Source: Paenibacillus lutrae (GTDB lineage: Bacteria; Bacillota; Bacilli; Paenibacillales; NBRC-103111). Taken from it: a stretch of 64,000 bases of DNA. Below the pieces are notes generated by a model. The model searched no databases. It had not been told where the DNA came from and worked only from the letters and a program-made list of their open reading frames with translations. The stretch lies in assembly GCF_009757775.1 (NCBI RefSeq), contig NZ_RHLK01000003.1, positions 373,059 through 437,058 of the forward strand, given 5' to 3'. The position numbers were made by a program, and so were the translations under genes. This document shows positions 23,988-34,800 of the stretch, in pieces (position 1 is the first letter of the stretch; every line of letters starts with the position of its first letter).

Positions 23988-26420
23988 TTAGTCCGCTGTT
24001 TCTCTAGGGGCGACCTTGACTGTTTCGAAGAGCGCCTGCTTGTCTTCTGGGCTGCCGATTACTTTCTGCCAAGGATCCGCCGCACGGGTCAGCGCTTCTT
24101 CCATTCTCTCCACAAGCTTCTTCCGGTTCTCCAAATCGTGGACAGCCGCCTGTGCAACGGCCGCAAGCCCGATTCTTTCCACCCAATCCGAAGTCCTCTC
24201 GAGGTATTTGGCTGTTTCCCGGTAATGCTGCAGGATAGCCGCCGAAATATCAATTAATTCCTCGTCTGTTTTCACTTTGGCAATCAGATCCGCCAGTCTG
24301 GGCTTGATCCCGCCGTTACCGCCGACATAGATCTCCCAGCCGCCGTCATTCCCGACGATTCCGATGTCCTTCGTACACGCTTCGGCGCAGTTGCGCGGAC
24401 ATCCGTTGACGGCGAACTTCACTTTGGCCGGCATATCGATCCGCTCAAATTTGCGCTCCAGCAGCTGCCCCATCGCCATCGAATCCTGGGTGCCGAACCG
24501 GCAGAACGCCGAGCCGACACAAGTCTTCACCGTCCGCAGCGCCTTCGCGTAAGCGTAGCCCGACGGCATATCGAGCTCCTCCCACACCTTCGGAAGGTCT
24601 TCCTTATCAATCCCAAGCAAGTCGATCCGCTGCCCGCCCGTGATCTTGACGGTTTTGACACCGTATTTGACTGCGGTATCCGCAATCCGTTTGAGATCCT
24701 CCGCGGTTGTAACGCCGCCGTAAATCCGCGGCACAACGGCGTAGGTGCCGTCTTTGTTGATATTGGCGTGGAGGCGTTCGTTGACGAAACGCGATTCTTT
24801 CTCCTCCACGTATTCACGCGGCCACATCATAGTCAGGAAGTAGTTCAGAGCCGGACGGCATTTCGAGCAGCCTTCGGGGTTGCTCCACTCCAGCTGTGCC
24901 ATAACATCAGCGGTGGTCATCAGTTTGTGGTCACGGATTGCAGCTACCACCTCATCACGGCTGTGCGTGGTACATCCGCAGATGCCTTGTGCGGCGGCAC
25001 CTGTAAAGTGATCTCCCAGCACACTCTGCATAACCTGCTCGACCAGCGGCTTACAGCCCCCGCACGAGCGGCAGGCACCTGTGCAGCCTTTCACTTCATC
25101 AATAGTCGTAAGACCCTGGTCGCGGACCGCTTCGATGATCTGACCTTTCGTTACGCCGTTACAGCCGCATACGATATCTTCATCTGCGAGCAGCTCCGCC
25201 GCATTCGTCACGGCAGCTTCACCCGCAAGACCCATGATCGACGCATGCATATCGGCCGTCATTAGCGCTCCGGCTTTGATCCACTGCTGAAGCTGGGTCG
25301 CCTGCGTCACATCCCCGAACAAGACACCGCCGACGATCCGGTTGTCGCGGAGCAGCACTTTTTTATACGTGTGTCTCCAATCATCCTGCATTTTAACAAT
25401 CGTCAGCTCCGGTTTATCTATGAATTCTCCTGCCGAGAATACATCTACACCCGAGATTTTCAGCTTGGTGGCGAGTACGGTTCCTTCATAGGGCTTGGTT
25501 TCCACGCCGCACAAGTGCTTGGCAAGCACCTGTCCCTGTTCGAACAGCGGGGCAACCAGCCCATAGCAGACACCTCTGTGTTCGCAGCATTCTCCGACCG
25601 CATAGACATCCTCAGCCGTGGTGCGCATGTAATCGTCTACGACGATCCCCCGGTTAACTTCAATGGTTTCGCCCCGGGCGACATCGTTGTTCGGCTTAAT
25701 CCCCACCGCCATTACGACGAATTCCGTATCGAGCTCTGTCCCATCTGCAAAACGCAGCCCTGTTACGTGGTCATCCCCCATGATTTCCGCGGTCTGTTTC
25801 CCCATGGCAAAATGCAGTCCCTGACGCTCCAGCTCATCCTGAAGCATTCTCGAAGCAGCCGGATCAAGCTGCCGTTCCATCAGATCGTTCATCAGATGGA
25901 CGACCGTAACTTCCATGCCCAGCTTCGCCAGTCCTTTAGCCGCCTCGAGACCGAGTAAACCGCCTCCGATCACTGCCGCTTTCGTCTTCTGTCTGGCAGC
26001 CTCCAGCATCCGGTCGCAATCCGCGATATCGCGGAAGCCTACGACGCCCTCTTTATCTGCACCCGGAATCGGGAGAATAAACGATTTCGAGCCTGTCGCG
26101 ATCACCAGCTTGTCGTAAGCCACTGCCTCCCCTTTATCGGTGAGTACTTGCCTCGCATCCGTATCAATTCCTGTAACGGTCGTCCCTGTTAATAAACGAA
26201 TTCCATTCTCGCGGTACCAGTTCCAATCATTAAGTACAATATCGTCTACCGTTTTACTGCCCTCCAGAACATACGAGAGCTGAATCCGGTTGTAGTTGGG
26301 GTAAGGTTCACTGCCTATAATCGTAATTTCAAATAAATCGGAATTCAGCTTCAAAATCTGCTCAATGACTCCGACGCCTGCCATACCATTCCCGATGAGC
26401 ACCAGCTTATTTCGCCGCAT
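23988..26420 (-). CDS. nirB: nitrite reductase (NADH) large subunit
   Basis: An 810-aa enzyme that reduces nitrite to ammonium with NADH. Domains in order: FAD/NAD-binding oxidoreductase (1-310, with GNGMAGVG and GGGLLGLEAA), a BFD-type 2Fe-2S domain (about 415-465, CGCNGVTKG and GCTGACRSCGGC), and the sulfite/nitrite reductase core with siroheme/4Fe-4S cysteines in CVGSAFCRFGT near 633 and GCPRNCAEAC near 673. All expected cofactor sites are present. AGGAGG precedes the ATG by 8 bases. Promoter with a perfect Fnr box upstream indicates an anaerobic, energy- or redox-related role instead of pure nitrogen assimilation. Confidence 0.97.
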   Translation of the reverse strand: MRRNKLVLIGNGMAGVGVIEQILKLNSDLFEITIIGSEPYPNYNRIQLSYVLEGSKTVDDIVLNDWNWYRENGIRLLTGTTVTGIDTDARQVLTDKGEAVAYDKLVIATGSKSFILPIPGADKEGVVGFRDIADCDRMLEAARQKTKAAVIGGGLLGLEAAKGLAKLGMEVTVVHLMNDLMERQLDPAASRMLQDELERQGLHFAMGKQTAEIMGDDHVTGLRFADGTELDTEFVVMAVGIKPNNDVARGETIEVNRGIVVDDYMRTTAEDVYAVGECCEHRGVCYGLVAPLFEQGQVLAKHLCGVETKPYEGTVLATKLKISGVDVFSAGEFIDKPELTIVKMQDDWRHTYKKVLLRDNRIVGGVLFGDVTQATQLQQWIKAGALMTADMHASIMGLAGEAAVTNAAELLADEDIVCGCNGVTKGQIIEAVRDQGLTTIDEVKGCTGACRSCGGCKPLVEQVMQSVLGDHFTGAAAQGICGCTTHSRDEVVAAIRDHKLMTTADVMAQLEWSNPEGCSKCRPALNYFLTMMWPREYVEEKESRFVNERLHANINKDGTYAVVPRIYGGVTTAEDLKRIADTAVKYGVKTVKITGGQRIDLLGIDKEDLPKVWEELDMPSGYAYAKALRTVKTCVGSAFCRFGTQDSMAMGQLLERKFERIDMPAKVKFAVNGCPRNCAEACTKDIGIVGNDGGWEIYVGGNGGIKPRLADLIAKVKTDEELIDISAAILQHYRETAKYLERTSDWVERIGLAAVAQAAVHDLENRKKLVERMEEALTRAADPWQKVIGSPEDKQALFETVKVAPRETAD

Positions 26421-26616
26421 GCGTATCTCCTCCTGCCGATTGTAGATCTTTTATAGCGATAGGGCTGCTCTTAACAGCTAAGAATCAAGGACCGTTTCGC
26501 GTTCCGTAAGCTGCTTTGAGCGGCATCACTTTTGTTCCATGTCCGGATCGTTGTCTCCGGTGTCTGTGCCTTATTTAAAACCTGCTTGATGAAACTGCTC
26601 TTTTATAAAAGAATAA

Positions 26617-26632
26617 TGTGAAATTAAGCACA
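26617..26632 (-). promoter_or_regulatory. second Fnr-like box at the nirB transcription start
   Basis: TGTGAAATTAAGCACA matches TGTGA-N6-TCACA with one mismatch. It overlaps the inferred transcription start (about 26632), a position that would hinder rather than activate, so it may limit expression or serve a weaker downstream promoter. Confidence 0.55.
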
Positions 26633-26637
26633 TACTT

Positions 26638-26643
26638 AGTATA
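26638..26643 (-). promoter_or_regulatory. -10 hexamer of the nirB promoter
   Basis: TATACT on the minus strand, the same hexamer as in the fnr promoter; start expected near 26632. Confidence 0.65.
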
Positions 26644-26665
26644 AACCGGAGAAGCGGATCGCAGA

Positions 26666-26681
26666 TGTGATGGACATCACA
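26666..26681 (-). promoter_or_regulatory. perfect Fnr box in the nirB promoter at about -41.5
   Basis: TGTGATGGACATCACA is an exact match to TGTGA-N6-TCACA and nearly fully palindromic. Its centre (26673.5) is about 41.5 bp from the start predicted by the TATACT hexamer. Confidence 0.85.
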
Positions 26682-26856
26682 TTCACTTCCAGAAATATGT
26701 ACAAAAAGTGAACAACATGTGAACGAAGCGGAAGGAGAGTGTAAGAAATAAACCGGCAACTACACGCAGGATGCGGGTTTCTGACATGGGAAAGCAGTTT
26801 TTTGTGTGAACACAGCTTGCCGGCTGCAGAGCAGACCTAATCCTCTTGCCGCACAT

Positions 26857-26897
26857 AAAAAAGCGTACAACTCAACTTCCGCTGAGTTATACGCTTT
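26857..26897 (-). terminator. terminator of the addB-addA-sbcD-sbcC operon
   Basis: A 15-position stem with one mismatch (26897-26883 with 26874-26860) is followed by six U on the minus strand. It lies about 110 bp beyond the sbcC stop. Confidence 0.88.
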
Positions 26898-27005
26898 ATT
26901 GATCTGCGGGTGACAGAAGGTCTTATGCCCCCGGTCTGTCCACCCGTACGATATGAAACAGGCTGCCGGACAGTAACCGTATACGTATTCACGGTAAGCC
27001 GTAGC

Positions 27006-30000
27006 TTACAGCAGCTCCAGCCGGACACGGCTGCCTCTTCCGGACGGTTCAGCCGGATCGACAATGAGCTTGCGGGGAAGCCTGGCTCTCAGCTCCGGTA
27101 CGTGACTGATAACACCGACCGCGAGCCGGTCCATATGAAGCTTCTCCAGGGAGGTGACGACCATATCCAGCAGATCCGGGTCCAGCGTACCGAAGCCTTC
27201 ATCGAGGAAGAAGAACTCCAGCGGCACCTCGCCCTTAAGCTGAATCTGTGCGGACAAAGCAAGCGCCAGCGCGAGCGAAGTCAAGAATGTCTCGCCGCCG
27301 GACAGCGTACCGACCGGCCGCTTCACGCCGCCAGAGCCGTCATCCCGGATGACGAAACCTCCGCCCGAGTCCACTTCAATCGCATAGCGCTGGCGGGTAA
27401 GCTGGCCGAGCCGCTGCGACGCCGCACGGCTCACCTGCATGAGCTGCTCCTCTGCAAGGAACTCGACGAATGCATTCGCTTTGAGCACCGACTGCAGCTT
27501 AGCCAGCCGGCCGTGCAGCGTCTCTTGCTCCGCGCGCTGATCCTCAAGTCCGCGCCACTGTTCGTGCTTGGCCTGCAGCTCCTCGCAGTCGCGCTCCGCT
27601 CTGGCGCGGGCCGCAAGCGCAGCTTCGTCGCTCGCCTGGGCGCCGAGCAGCAGCTGCTGCGCCTCCGCCCAGCCGTCGCCGGTCACCGACCGCCCGGCGA
27701 GCTGCGCCACAAGCTGCGCGAGCCGCGAGCGCAGCGTCTGCTCCCGCTCGCGGTGAAGACGCGCCTCCGCCGCCCAGGCGCTGCGCTCGGCTTCGCCGAT
27801 ATACGCAGCCTGCACCGCGGCGGCATCTGCGAACGCAGACGCTTCCAGCGCGCGGCTTAGACGCTCCAGCGCCTCGGCAAGCTGGCGCTCAGCCGAAGCG
27901 GCAGCCTGCACCGCGGCGCTCAGCCTCTGCGCCGCTTCCTGCTGCTCGCGGCGTGAAGCCTCGTGCGCCTGCTTCGCCCGCTCGCAGCGGCTGCGGAGCG
28001 CTTCGAGTTCGGCGGCGGCGGCCTCGATCTGGCGCGGCACCGGCTCGCTGCCGGCGCGCCCCTGCAGCTGCTGCGACTTCTCAGCGGCGAGCTGCGTCAG
28101 CCCCTGCAGCTTCGTTGTGAGCTGCAGGACGGTTTTGTCCAGCTCCGCCGCATCGCCCCGGAGCTGTTCGAGCTTAGCGAGCACCCCGTCAATGAACGGG
28201 ATGCTCTTCTCTATGCGGGCGCTCAGCTCCTCCGCCTGCTGCTCCTGCTCGTGAAGCTGCTTCAGCCGCCCTTCCACATCTTCCTGCTTCAGGCCGTCCG
28301 CCCCGTGCCGCTCGTGCCACTGCGCGTCCTGCTCGCGGATCGCCTGCTCCAGTGCAGAAGCTTTGGCTTCATCCGCTTGAAGCAGCCCCCGCAGGGAGCG
28401 CAGTTCGGCTTCGCTCTTCTGAGCCGCTGATTCAAGCGGACGTAAACGCCGCAGAAGTGACTGATAAGCCTCTTCCAGTTCTGCTTGCGCCCTGGCGAAC
28501 AACCGCATACGGGCTTCCATCCGCTTCCATGCATCTGCCAGGCGGTTTCCAGTGTCTTCCGCATCCGGATCTGATGAAGAAGAATTTTCAGGCGCTGCAG
28601 GACTCTCCGGAAGATCACTTCCCGAAACGTCGTCCGCACTTGCCGTTGCGGCAGCCGCTTCCGCAAGCATGCCGACGGATGACCCTGTCGCTTGCAGCAG
28701 CGCCTGGTTAGAATCTGCGCTTCCGTGTTCTTTTGCCCGTTTCACGAGAGTGTCCAGGGCAAGCAAATGTTTGTCCGCCTGGGCAGCGATTGTCCGGTAT
28801 TGTTGAATAAGCTGCTCACATTCTTCTATTGCCCGCAGACCATCGGCAGCCGACCGGCCGGCCGCAGGCAATGAATGATTGTGATGCGGAGCCGGATGTT
28901 CCACAGCTCCGCACACGGGGCACGCTTCCCCTTCATGCAGCTGCTCCGCCAGCTTGGCAGCCAGCTGCTCCAGTTCCGCTGCACGCTCTTCGGCTCTGCG
29001 GACTTCAAGCAGACGAATTGCCGCAGCTTCGCTAACGTGCAGCTGCTCCCGCAGCGCGGAAGTCTCCTGCTGCTCCTCTACGACACGTCCCATCCAGTCC
29101 ACCAGATCCCCGGCCCAGACTTTCATCTCCCGTTCGGAAGCAGCGGCCTCCTGCTCCTTCGTCCGAATTTGTTCCAGCTTGCGGAGATTCTCGGCAGCAA
29201 GCTCGCTCAAGCGCCTTTTATCTCCATCCAGCTGTCTTTTGTCATCCATCGCCTGCTGGAGTTTACTCCGGAGCTCATATCCCACCTGTACCGATTTAAG
29301 AGCTTCTTTTAATTCCGCCTGTCTGGCGAGCGCTTTATCTTTGGTGTCGGATTCTTTACGGTATGCCTCCTTGGTTTGAACAAGCTCGCGGGTCAGCTCC
29401 TTCTCCTGCTGCTGCATATCGCGGCACTGAAGATGAAGAGCCTTGAGCTCTTTCTCCTGCTCCAGAGCCTGATTAAGGTGCTCCAGCCGGATGAGAAGCA
29501 GCTCTTCCCGCTTCCCCAGCTCCGCCTGCGCCTGCTCGGACACCTGAGCGGCTGCCGTTAGCTTCCGGTCCGCTTCCTCTGCAAGGATCCGGGTCTCCTC
29601 CAGCCGATTCCTCTGCTTGGCTTCCGCTGCCGCAGCCGCTTCCTGATGTTCCGCGTAAGGCCGGAGCTTCTCTGCCTCTTCTGCGCGTTTGACGCGTTCT
29701 TCTCTTGCGCGAACAGCTGATTCTTCCTGCTCCAGCTTCATCTGCTGCACCTGGATCTGCCCCACTTCCTCTTGCAGGGACAAGATACTTTTCAGCTCGT
29801 CATGCCGCTTTACCGCTTCCTGGAGCGTTTTACGCTGCTCTGCCGCATACAGATCAGCTTCTTTCCTTCGCTGCTCGGCACTTGCCAGCGCCTCAGCCGA
29901 AGCGTCCCCCAGTCCCTGCTGCCGGGCTGCAAGCTGTTTCAGCAGGCCGTCCGCTTCTTTTAGTTTGCCGCTTACTCGCGCGCTCAGCTGATCTCCGTAT

Positions 30001-30536
30001 GCTTCGAGGTGAAACAGCCGTTGAAGCATTTGACGCCGGTCTTTGCCTGTCAGCGACAGGAACTCGGCGAATTTCCCCTGCGGAAGGACTACGGCGCGTG
30101 TGAAATCCTGCATAGACAATCCGAGAACATGCTGGACCTGGTGCGTAACATCGGTTGATTTATCTGCGAGCACGACGGGTTCTTCGCCGCTGAGCCGGAC
30201 AAAGCGGCTGACCGTATTCGTTACGGATACATCCGTGCCGCGTTTGAACTGCCGGTCCACTCTGTACCGGACCGGTCCTTCCGGATAACTGAGCTGGAAA
30301 GTAAACGAGACGGCCAGCGTATTCTCCGCATGATTCATAATCCCTTGAGTGCCGCCTGAAGCCCGCTCAACTTTGCCGTAGAGCGCAAGGGTAATCGCAT
30401 CAAGAATCGAGGATTTACCGCTCCCGGTCGGTCCGAATATCCCGAACACGCCCGCATCGCACAGCTGCGTAAAATCAATTTCCTGTGTTTCCCGGTAGCT
30501 CTGCAAACCGGACATTTGCAACATAATTGGACGCAT
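27006..30536 (-). CDS. sbcC: DNA repair exonuclease ATPase subunit SbcC
   Basis: An 1176-aa SMC/Rad50-like ATPase, partner of nuclease SbcD in opening hairpins and cleaning DNA ends. The N-terminal ATPase lobe has Walker A GPTGSGKSS near 35; a long Gln/Glu/Ala/Leu-rich coiled coil fills about 190-1020; the zinc-hook motif CPVC is near 540; the C-terminal lobe has the signature LSGGETF near 1060 and Walker B FFFLDEGFGTLD near 1110. The hook region carries an extra acidic Ser-rich insert near 640. It begins 15 bp after sbcD and shares its operon with addB and addA. Confidence 0.96.
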   Translation of the reverse strand: MRPIMLQMSGLQSYRETQEIDFTQLCDAGVFGIFGPTGSGKSSILDAITLALYGKVERASGGTQGIMNHAENTLAVSFTFQLSYPEGPVRYRVDRQFKRGTDVSVTNTVSRFVRLSGEEPVVLADKSTDVTHQVQHVLGLSMQDFTRAVVLPQGKFAEFLSLTGKDRRQMLQRLFHLEAYGDQLSARVSGKLKEADGLLKQLAARQQGLGDASAEALASAEQRRKEADLYAAEQRKTLQEAVKRHDELKSILSLQEEVGQIQVQQMKLEQEESAVRAREERVKRAEEAEKLRPYAEHQEAAAAAEAKQRNRLEETRILAEEADRKLTAAAQVSEQAQAELGKREELLLIRLEHLNQALEQEKELKALHLQCRDMQQQEKELTRELVQTKEAYRKESDTKDKALARQAELKEALKSVQVGYELRSKLQQAMDDKRQLDGDKRRLSELAAENLRKLEQIRTKEQEAAASEREMKVWAGDLVDWMGRVVEEQQETSALREQLHVSEAAAIRLLEVRRAEERAAELEQLAAKLAEQLHEGEACPVCGAVEHPAPHHNHSLPAAGRSAADGLRAIEECEQLIQQYRTIAAQADKHLLALDTLVKRAKEHGSADSNQALLQATGSSVGMLAEAAAATASADDVSGSDLPESPAAPENSSSSDPDAEDTGNRLADAWKRMEARMRLFARAQAELEEAYQSLLRRLRPLESAAQKSEAELRSLRGLLQADEAKASALEQAIREQDAQWHERHGADGLKQEDVEGRLKQLHEQEQQAEELSARIEKSIPFIDGVLAKLEQLRGDAAELDKTVLQLTTKLQGLTQLAAEKSQQLQGRAGSEPVPRQIEAAAAELEALRSRCERAKQAHEASRREQQEAAQRLSAAVQAAASAERQLAEALERLSRALEASAFADAAAVQAAYIGEAERSAWAAEARLHREREQTLRSRLAQLVAQLAGRSVTGDGWAEAQQLLLGAQASDEAALAARARAERDCEELQAKHEQWRGLEDQRAEQETLHGRLAKLQSVLKANAFVEFLAEEQLMQVSRAASQRLGQLTRQRYAIEVDSGGGFVIRDDGSGGVKRPVGTLSGGETFLTSLALALALSAQIQLKGEVPLEFFFLDEGFGTLDPDLLDMVVTSLEKLHMDRLAVGVISHVPELRARLPRKLIVDPAEPSGRGSRVRLELL

Positions 30537-30551
30537 ATGCTTCGTCTCCTC

Positions 30552-31736
30552 CTATTCCGCCGTCTCCGGACTCCCTGTCTCGTCCTGCAGCAATTCCATA
30601 AACAACCGGACCAGTTCCGGCTCAGGCACGGCTCCCCCTGTCTGCCGCTCATAGAAACGCCGGAACAGCTCATCGACCGGAAGCCCCGCCGTTGAGGCCG
30701 CCGCCGTCTCTTCTTGCGCGCTGCGCAGCGGGTAAACAGGCTTAATGTGTATAAAGCCCCCATGCGCTTTGCGCAGTGTCTGTATTTCATGCAGAGACAT
30801 CGCTTCACTCACATGAATTTCCAAATCAATCCAGGCATTAGCGTCGCGTCCCTCATCCAGCCAGCGGTGAATCTCCGCCAATCCTTCTTTTGCCTTCCAC
30901 TTTACCAGAGGCCTTCCCGATGACAAAAAAACTTCTTCCATCACAGCCGGCTCTCCCGGCTTCACGTCCAGAACCGTAACGGATTTAGCCTGTCCCGCTT
31001 CGGAAAAGCTGTAGGCAAGAGGCGATCCGCAGTAACGGATGGGGCTTGCTCCCTTCATGGTCTGGGGCCGGTGCAGGTGCCCGAGCGCCACATACTGCGC
31101 ACCGACATCCAGTGCCGACGTGTCCACGGTATACGCTCCGCCAACCTGAATCGGGCGCTCCGATTCACTTTCATTGCCGCCCAGCACATACAGGTGGCTC
31201 ATCAGCAGATTCACGGTATCCGGGCTGAAACCGGCTGTCTGGGTCCGCACCAATTCTCCCACACGTTCGGAATAGGCACGCCTCAGAACTTCTTCTCCGG
31301 CATCGTCGCTAAGCAGCTCGCCCAGTCTCGATTCGGACGGATAAGGCAGCGCAAACAGCTTAGCCGTCTCACCCGTCCGCGATATACCGATTTCCAGAAG
31401 CCCCGCCTTGGGCAGACCAATCAGCGTGATTCCCTGCGCACGGGCGATCGGAGACGATGCTCCGAGCCGGTCCGGATGGTCGTGGTTTCCCGAGATCACG
31501 ACAACTTGACGGCGCCCATCCTCAGAAAGCCGCGACAGAGCTTCATAGAAGAGCTGCTCAGCCGCAGCCGGCGGATTGACGGTGTCATACACATCCCCGG
31601 CCAGCAGCACAAGATCAATGTTTCCTTCCTTGACGATCCCGACAAGTTCATCGACGAAAGCCACTTGTTCATCAAACCGGCTGCGGCCCTCCAAAGTGCG
31701 GCCCAAATGCCAGTCTCCCGTATGCAGTACTCGCAT
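30552..31736 (-). CDS. sbcD: DNA repair exonuclease subunit SbcD
   Basis: A 394-aa calcineurin-like nuclease of the Mre11/SbcD family. The metal-binding motifs are GDWHLG near 8, AGDVYD near 46, SGNHDHPD near 82 and the later HLYVLGG and LGHLHRPQ. Together they form the two-manganese site. The ATG at 31736 is chosen because the protein then begins MRVLHTGDWHLG as in other SbcD proteins; GGGGGA lies 6 bases upstream. It stands between addA (102 bp upstream) and sbcC (15 bp downstream). Confidence 0.95.
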   Translation of the reverse strand: MRVLHTGDWHLGRTLEGRSRFDEQVAFVDELVGIVKEGNIDLVLLAGDVYDTVNPPAAAEQLFYEALSRLSEDGRRQVVVISGNHDHPDRLGASSPIARAQGITLIGLPKAGLLEIGISRTGETAKLFALPYPSESRLGELLSDDAGEEVLRRAYSERVGELVRTQTAGFSPDTVNLLMSHLYVLGGNESESERPIQVGGAYTVDTSALDVGAQYVALGHLHRPQTMKGASPIRYCGSPLAYSFSEAGQAKSVTVLDVKPGEPAVMEEVFLSSGRPLVKWKAKEGLAEIHRWLDEGRDANAWIDLEIHVSEAMSLHEIQTLRKAHGGFIHIKPVYPLRSAQEETAAASTAGLPVDELFRRFYERQTGGAVPEPELVRLFMELLQDETGSPETAE

Positions 31737-31838
31737 AACTAGTCCCCCAACTCTTTTTGACAAAATCAAATCTTTCATCGAACAAATTCATAATTTCATT
31801 CAGCGTGTATATCTCACGATTAATTCGGATCCAAACGA

Positions 31839-34800
31839 CTATCTTTCGAGCTCCACCACATGTCCTCCGTCAAAAAAGAACAAATATGTTGCGGCCAGCT
31901 TCCGCTGCCAAATGGTTTCCACAGCCTGCGCGTAGAGCCCGATCTGCACTTTATATCTCTCTTTCAATTGAGGAATTCCTACACCGGTGACCTTATCCGT
32001 CTTGTAATCCAGCAGAACAAGCCCGTCCGGCGTCTCGAACAAACAGTCCACTACCCCTTGCACCAGCACGGTTTCGAGGCGGGTAGCCGCATCGGCATGC
32101 GGGTACACGGTTCCGGCAGGCAGGCCCAAGCTGAACGGCACCTCCCGCCATACCCGGTCTGACGAAGCCAGGCTGGCCCCCAGCTCAGAGGCAAAGAATC
32201 CCGTAATGATCTCCGCATCAATCACCCGGCCTTGTGCAGGTGTAATGAATTCTTTGGCGATCATCTCCTGTACCGTGCCCATTACCGTATCTGTCGTGAC
32301 ATTCCCAAGCGGAATATGCTGCATCACGGCGTGGAACACTGTTCCACGCTCTGCCGACGTCAGCTTCTTTTCTTCCATAAAAGCAGGCCTTCTGAACAGG
32401 GAGGAACGGGCAGCAGGCGTTGAATCCGCCGCAGCTTCGGTCGCTTCCTGCTTGGAATCAGCCATGGAATCAACTATGAGCGCATCCTCAGAACCCGTTA
32501 ACAGCAATTGTTCGGCTATGAAATCAAGAGGCATTTCTGCCCTCACCCTACTACTCACTTCATTGGCGGACGAGGAGCTTGGCAATTGGCCGGCTCCAGG
32601 CGATAACGGTTTCTTCTCTATGGATGATGGCGCGCCTTCTCCCGTCGCGAGTTTGAGCAGCCTTGTCGGTAAAATCAGTCCGCTTCCGGGACTTGGCATG
32701 AGCTGAGCTGAAGGCTTCTCATCTTGACCCGCCCCGCCGGTACGCTCCGCCAGCCGCTTCAGCTCGGACACAGAGGTTTTGGAGAAATAGGCGGTGGATT
32801 GAGCATACGGATACGTCCAAGACAACGACTTCGCAAGCGGCACCTCCCATTCGCTGGAAAAGGTGGGCACCCGGTTAAGCGTCTTTAACGCTTCCAGGCG
32901 ATCGGCCTGAATCGTTACGGCTTCATCCGCTTTACCCATAGCAGCCAGCGTATCCGGCGCCAACACTTCAAAGTGCCACAAGGAGCCGTCAGCCGCAAGC
33001 GCAGCAGGTACGCGCTCCGGAAGTCCGGCACGCTCCCGCCACAAGCTCGCATCCTTATGGCGCATTAAGACAGGTCCGAGCCAGTCCATATAGCTGCGGG
33101 CACGCGCCACTTCATCATCCGGCAGGGCCCAGCTGCCGTGCTCCAGATAGCGGCTCCAACCCAGCAAAGCCTTGTCCAGCGAGCGGACCGTACCGAGCAG
33201 GTAGAGCTTCTCTCTCGCACGCGTCAATGCAACGTAGAGCACACGAAGCTCTTCGGACAGCGTCTCGATCCGCATACGCCGTTTGATGGCAAGCTGCGGA
33301 AGTGTCGGGTAGCCGATCCGCAGCTCCGTATCGACAAAGCGCGGACCGAACCCGAGTTCCTTATGAATCAGGAACGGGTCGAGCAGATCGCGCTGGTTGA
33401 ACATTTTGCCAAGACCCGCGACGAATACGACCGGGAACTCCAGTCCTTTACTCTTATGGATGGACATGATCCGTACCACATCTTCCTGCTCGCCAAGCGC
33501 CCGTGCCGTACCCAGGTCTCCTCCGGTTTCCTTCATCCGCTCGATAAAACGGAGAAAGCGGAAAAGCCCGCGCAGTGAGGTGCTTTCGTACTGGCGTGCC
33601 CGGTCATACAGCGCCCTTAGATTCGCCTGGCGCTGCAGACCTCCGGGCATAGCGCCTACAAAATCAAAATAACCCGTATCTCCATAGATCTGCCAGATCA
33701 AGCGGGCCAAAGAGCCCTGCCGGGCTTCACTCCGCCACTGCCCGAGCCGCTCAAGAAAGTCTCTGATCTTGCTGCGGAGCTCCGGATCTGGTTTCCATTC
33801 GGCGGCATCCTGGAGACCGGAATCGGCAGGCTGACTTAACGCGGAACCGCCTTCCGCATAAGAGCGGACTGCTTCGTAATAAGGAATATTCTTGCCGGTA
33901 ATCCGCAGGGATGCCAGCTGCTCAGCCGTCAACCCGACTATAGGAGAGCGTAACACCGCAGCAAGCGGCACATCCTGATAAGGGTTATCAATTACCTTGA
34001 GCAGCGCCAGCATGACTTCCACTTCCGTTGCGGTAAAGTACCCCGTATTCAAATCCGCATAAGCGGGAATTCCCAGCAGACGCAGCTCCTCGATAAATAT
34101 AGGCGACCACTGCTGAGTGGCACGAAGCAGAACTACGATATCCCTGTACGTTGCCGCACGCATGCTGCCGGATCTTTTGTCATACACAAGGAAAGGCTCC
34201 CCAGTCTCAGGCTCCAGCATATTCCTGATCTTAAGCGCGATGGCCCGCGCCTCCATTTGGGCCGTTTCAAGCTCCTGGCCTTCGAGCATCATGCCGGTTT
34301 CGTCGCCCGAAGCCGCTTCACCCTGGTCTTCTGCGCCCTCATCGCCATCCGTATAATCGGATTCTCCGCCTGGCTGGGAAGCGGCAGATCGGTCAACGAG
34401 GAGCATTTCAACTGCTAGATTCTGGCTCCCCGTGGCCGGATAAGAAGCGCCGTTCACCAGTTCGGCCCGCGCATCGTATGCGATATCTCCGACACCCTCG
34501 TTCATAATCTGCCTGAAAATGAAGTTAACGGCATCGACGACTTCCTGCCGGCTCCGGAAATTCCGGGCAAGATCAATCCGCCGGCCCGGCCCGCCTCCTT
34601 CGCTCCGGTAGGTCTTGTATTTCTCCAGGAAAAGGGCCGGCTCTGCCAGACGGAACCGGTAAATACTCTGCTTCACGTCGCCTACCATAAACCGGTTGCC
34701 CGGCGCGGGCTCCGAGATCAGTTCCACGATGGCTTCCTGCACACGGTTCGTATCCTGATACTCATCGAGCAGCACCTCGGCAAACTGCTCACGGAATTCG

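Larger units (their letters stand above)
26421..27005. other. nirB leader and promoter region, and the sbcC 3' region
   Basis: No gene seen over 585 bp. From left to right: a nirB leader of about 210 bases without a recognised riboregulator, the nirB promoter with two Fnr-like boxes (26617-26681), an unassigned stretch, and the sbcC terminator (26857-26897). Confidence 0.6.
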
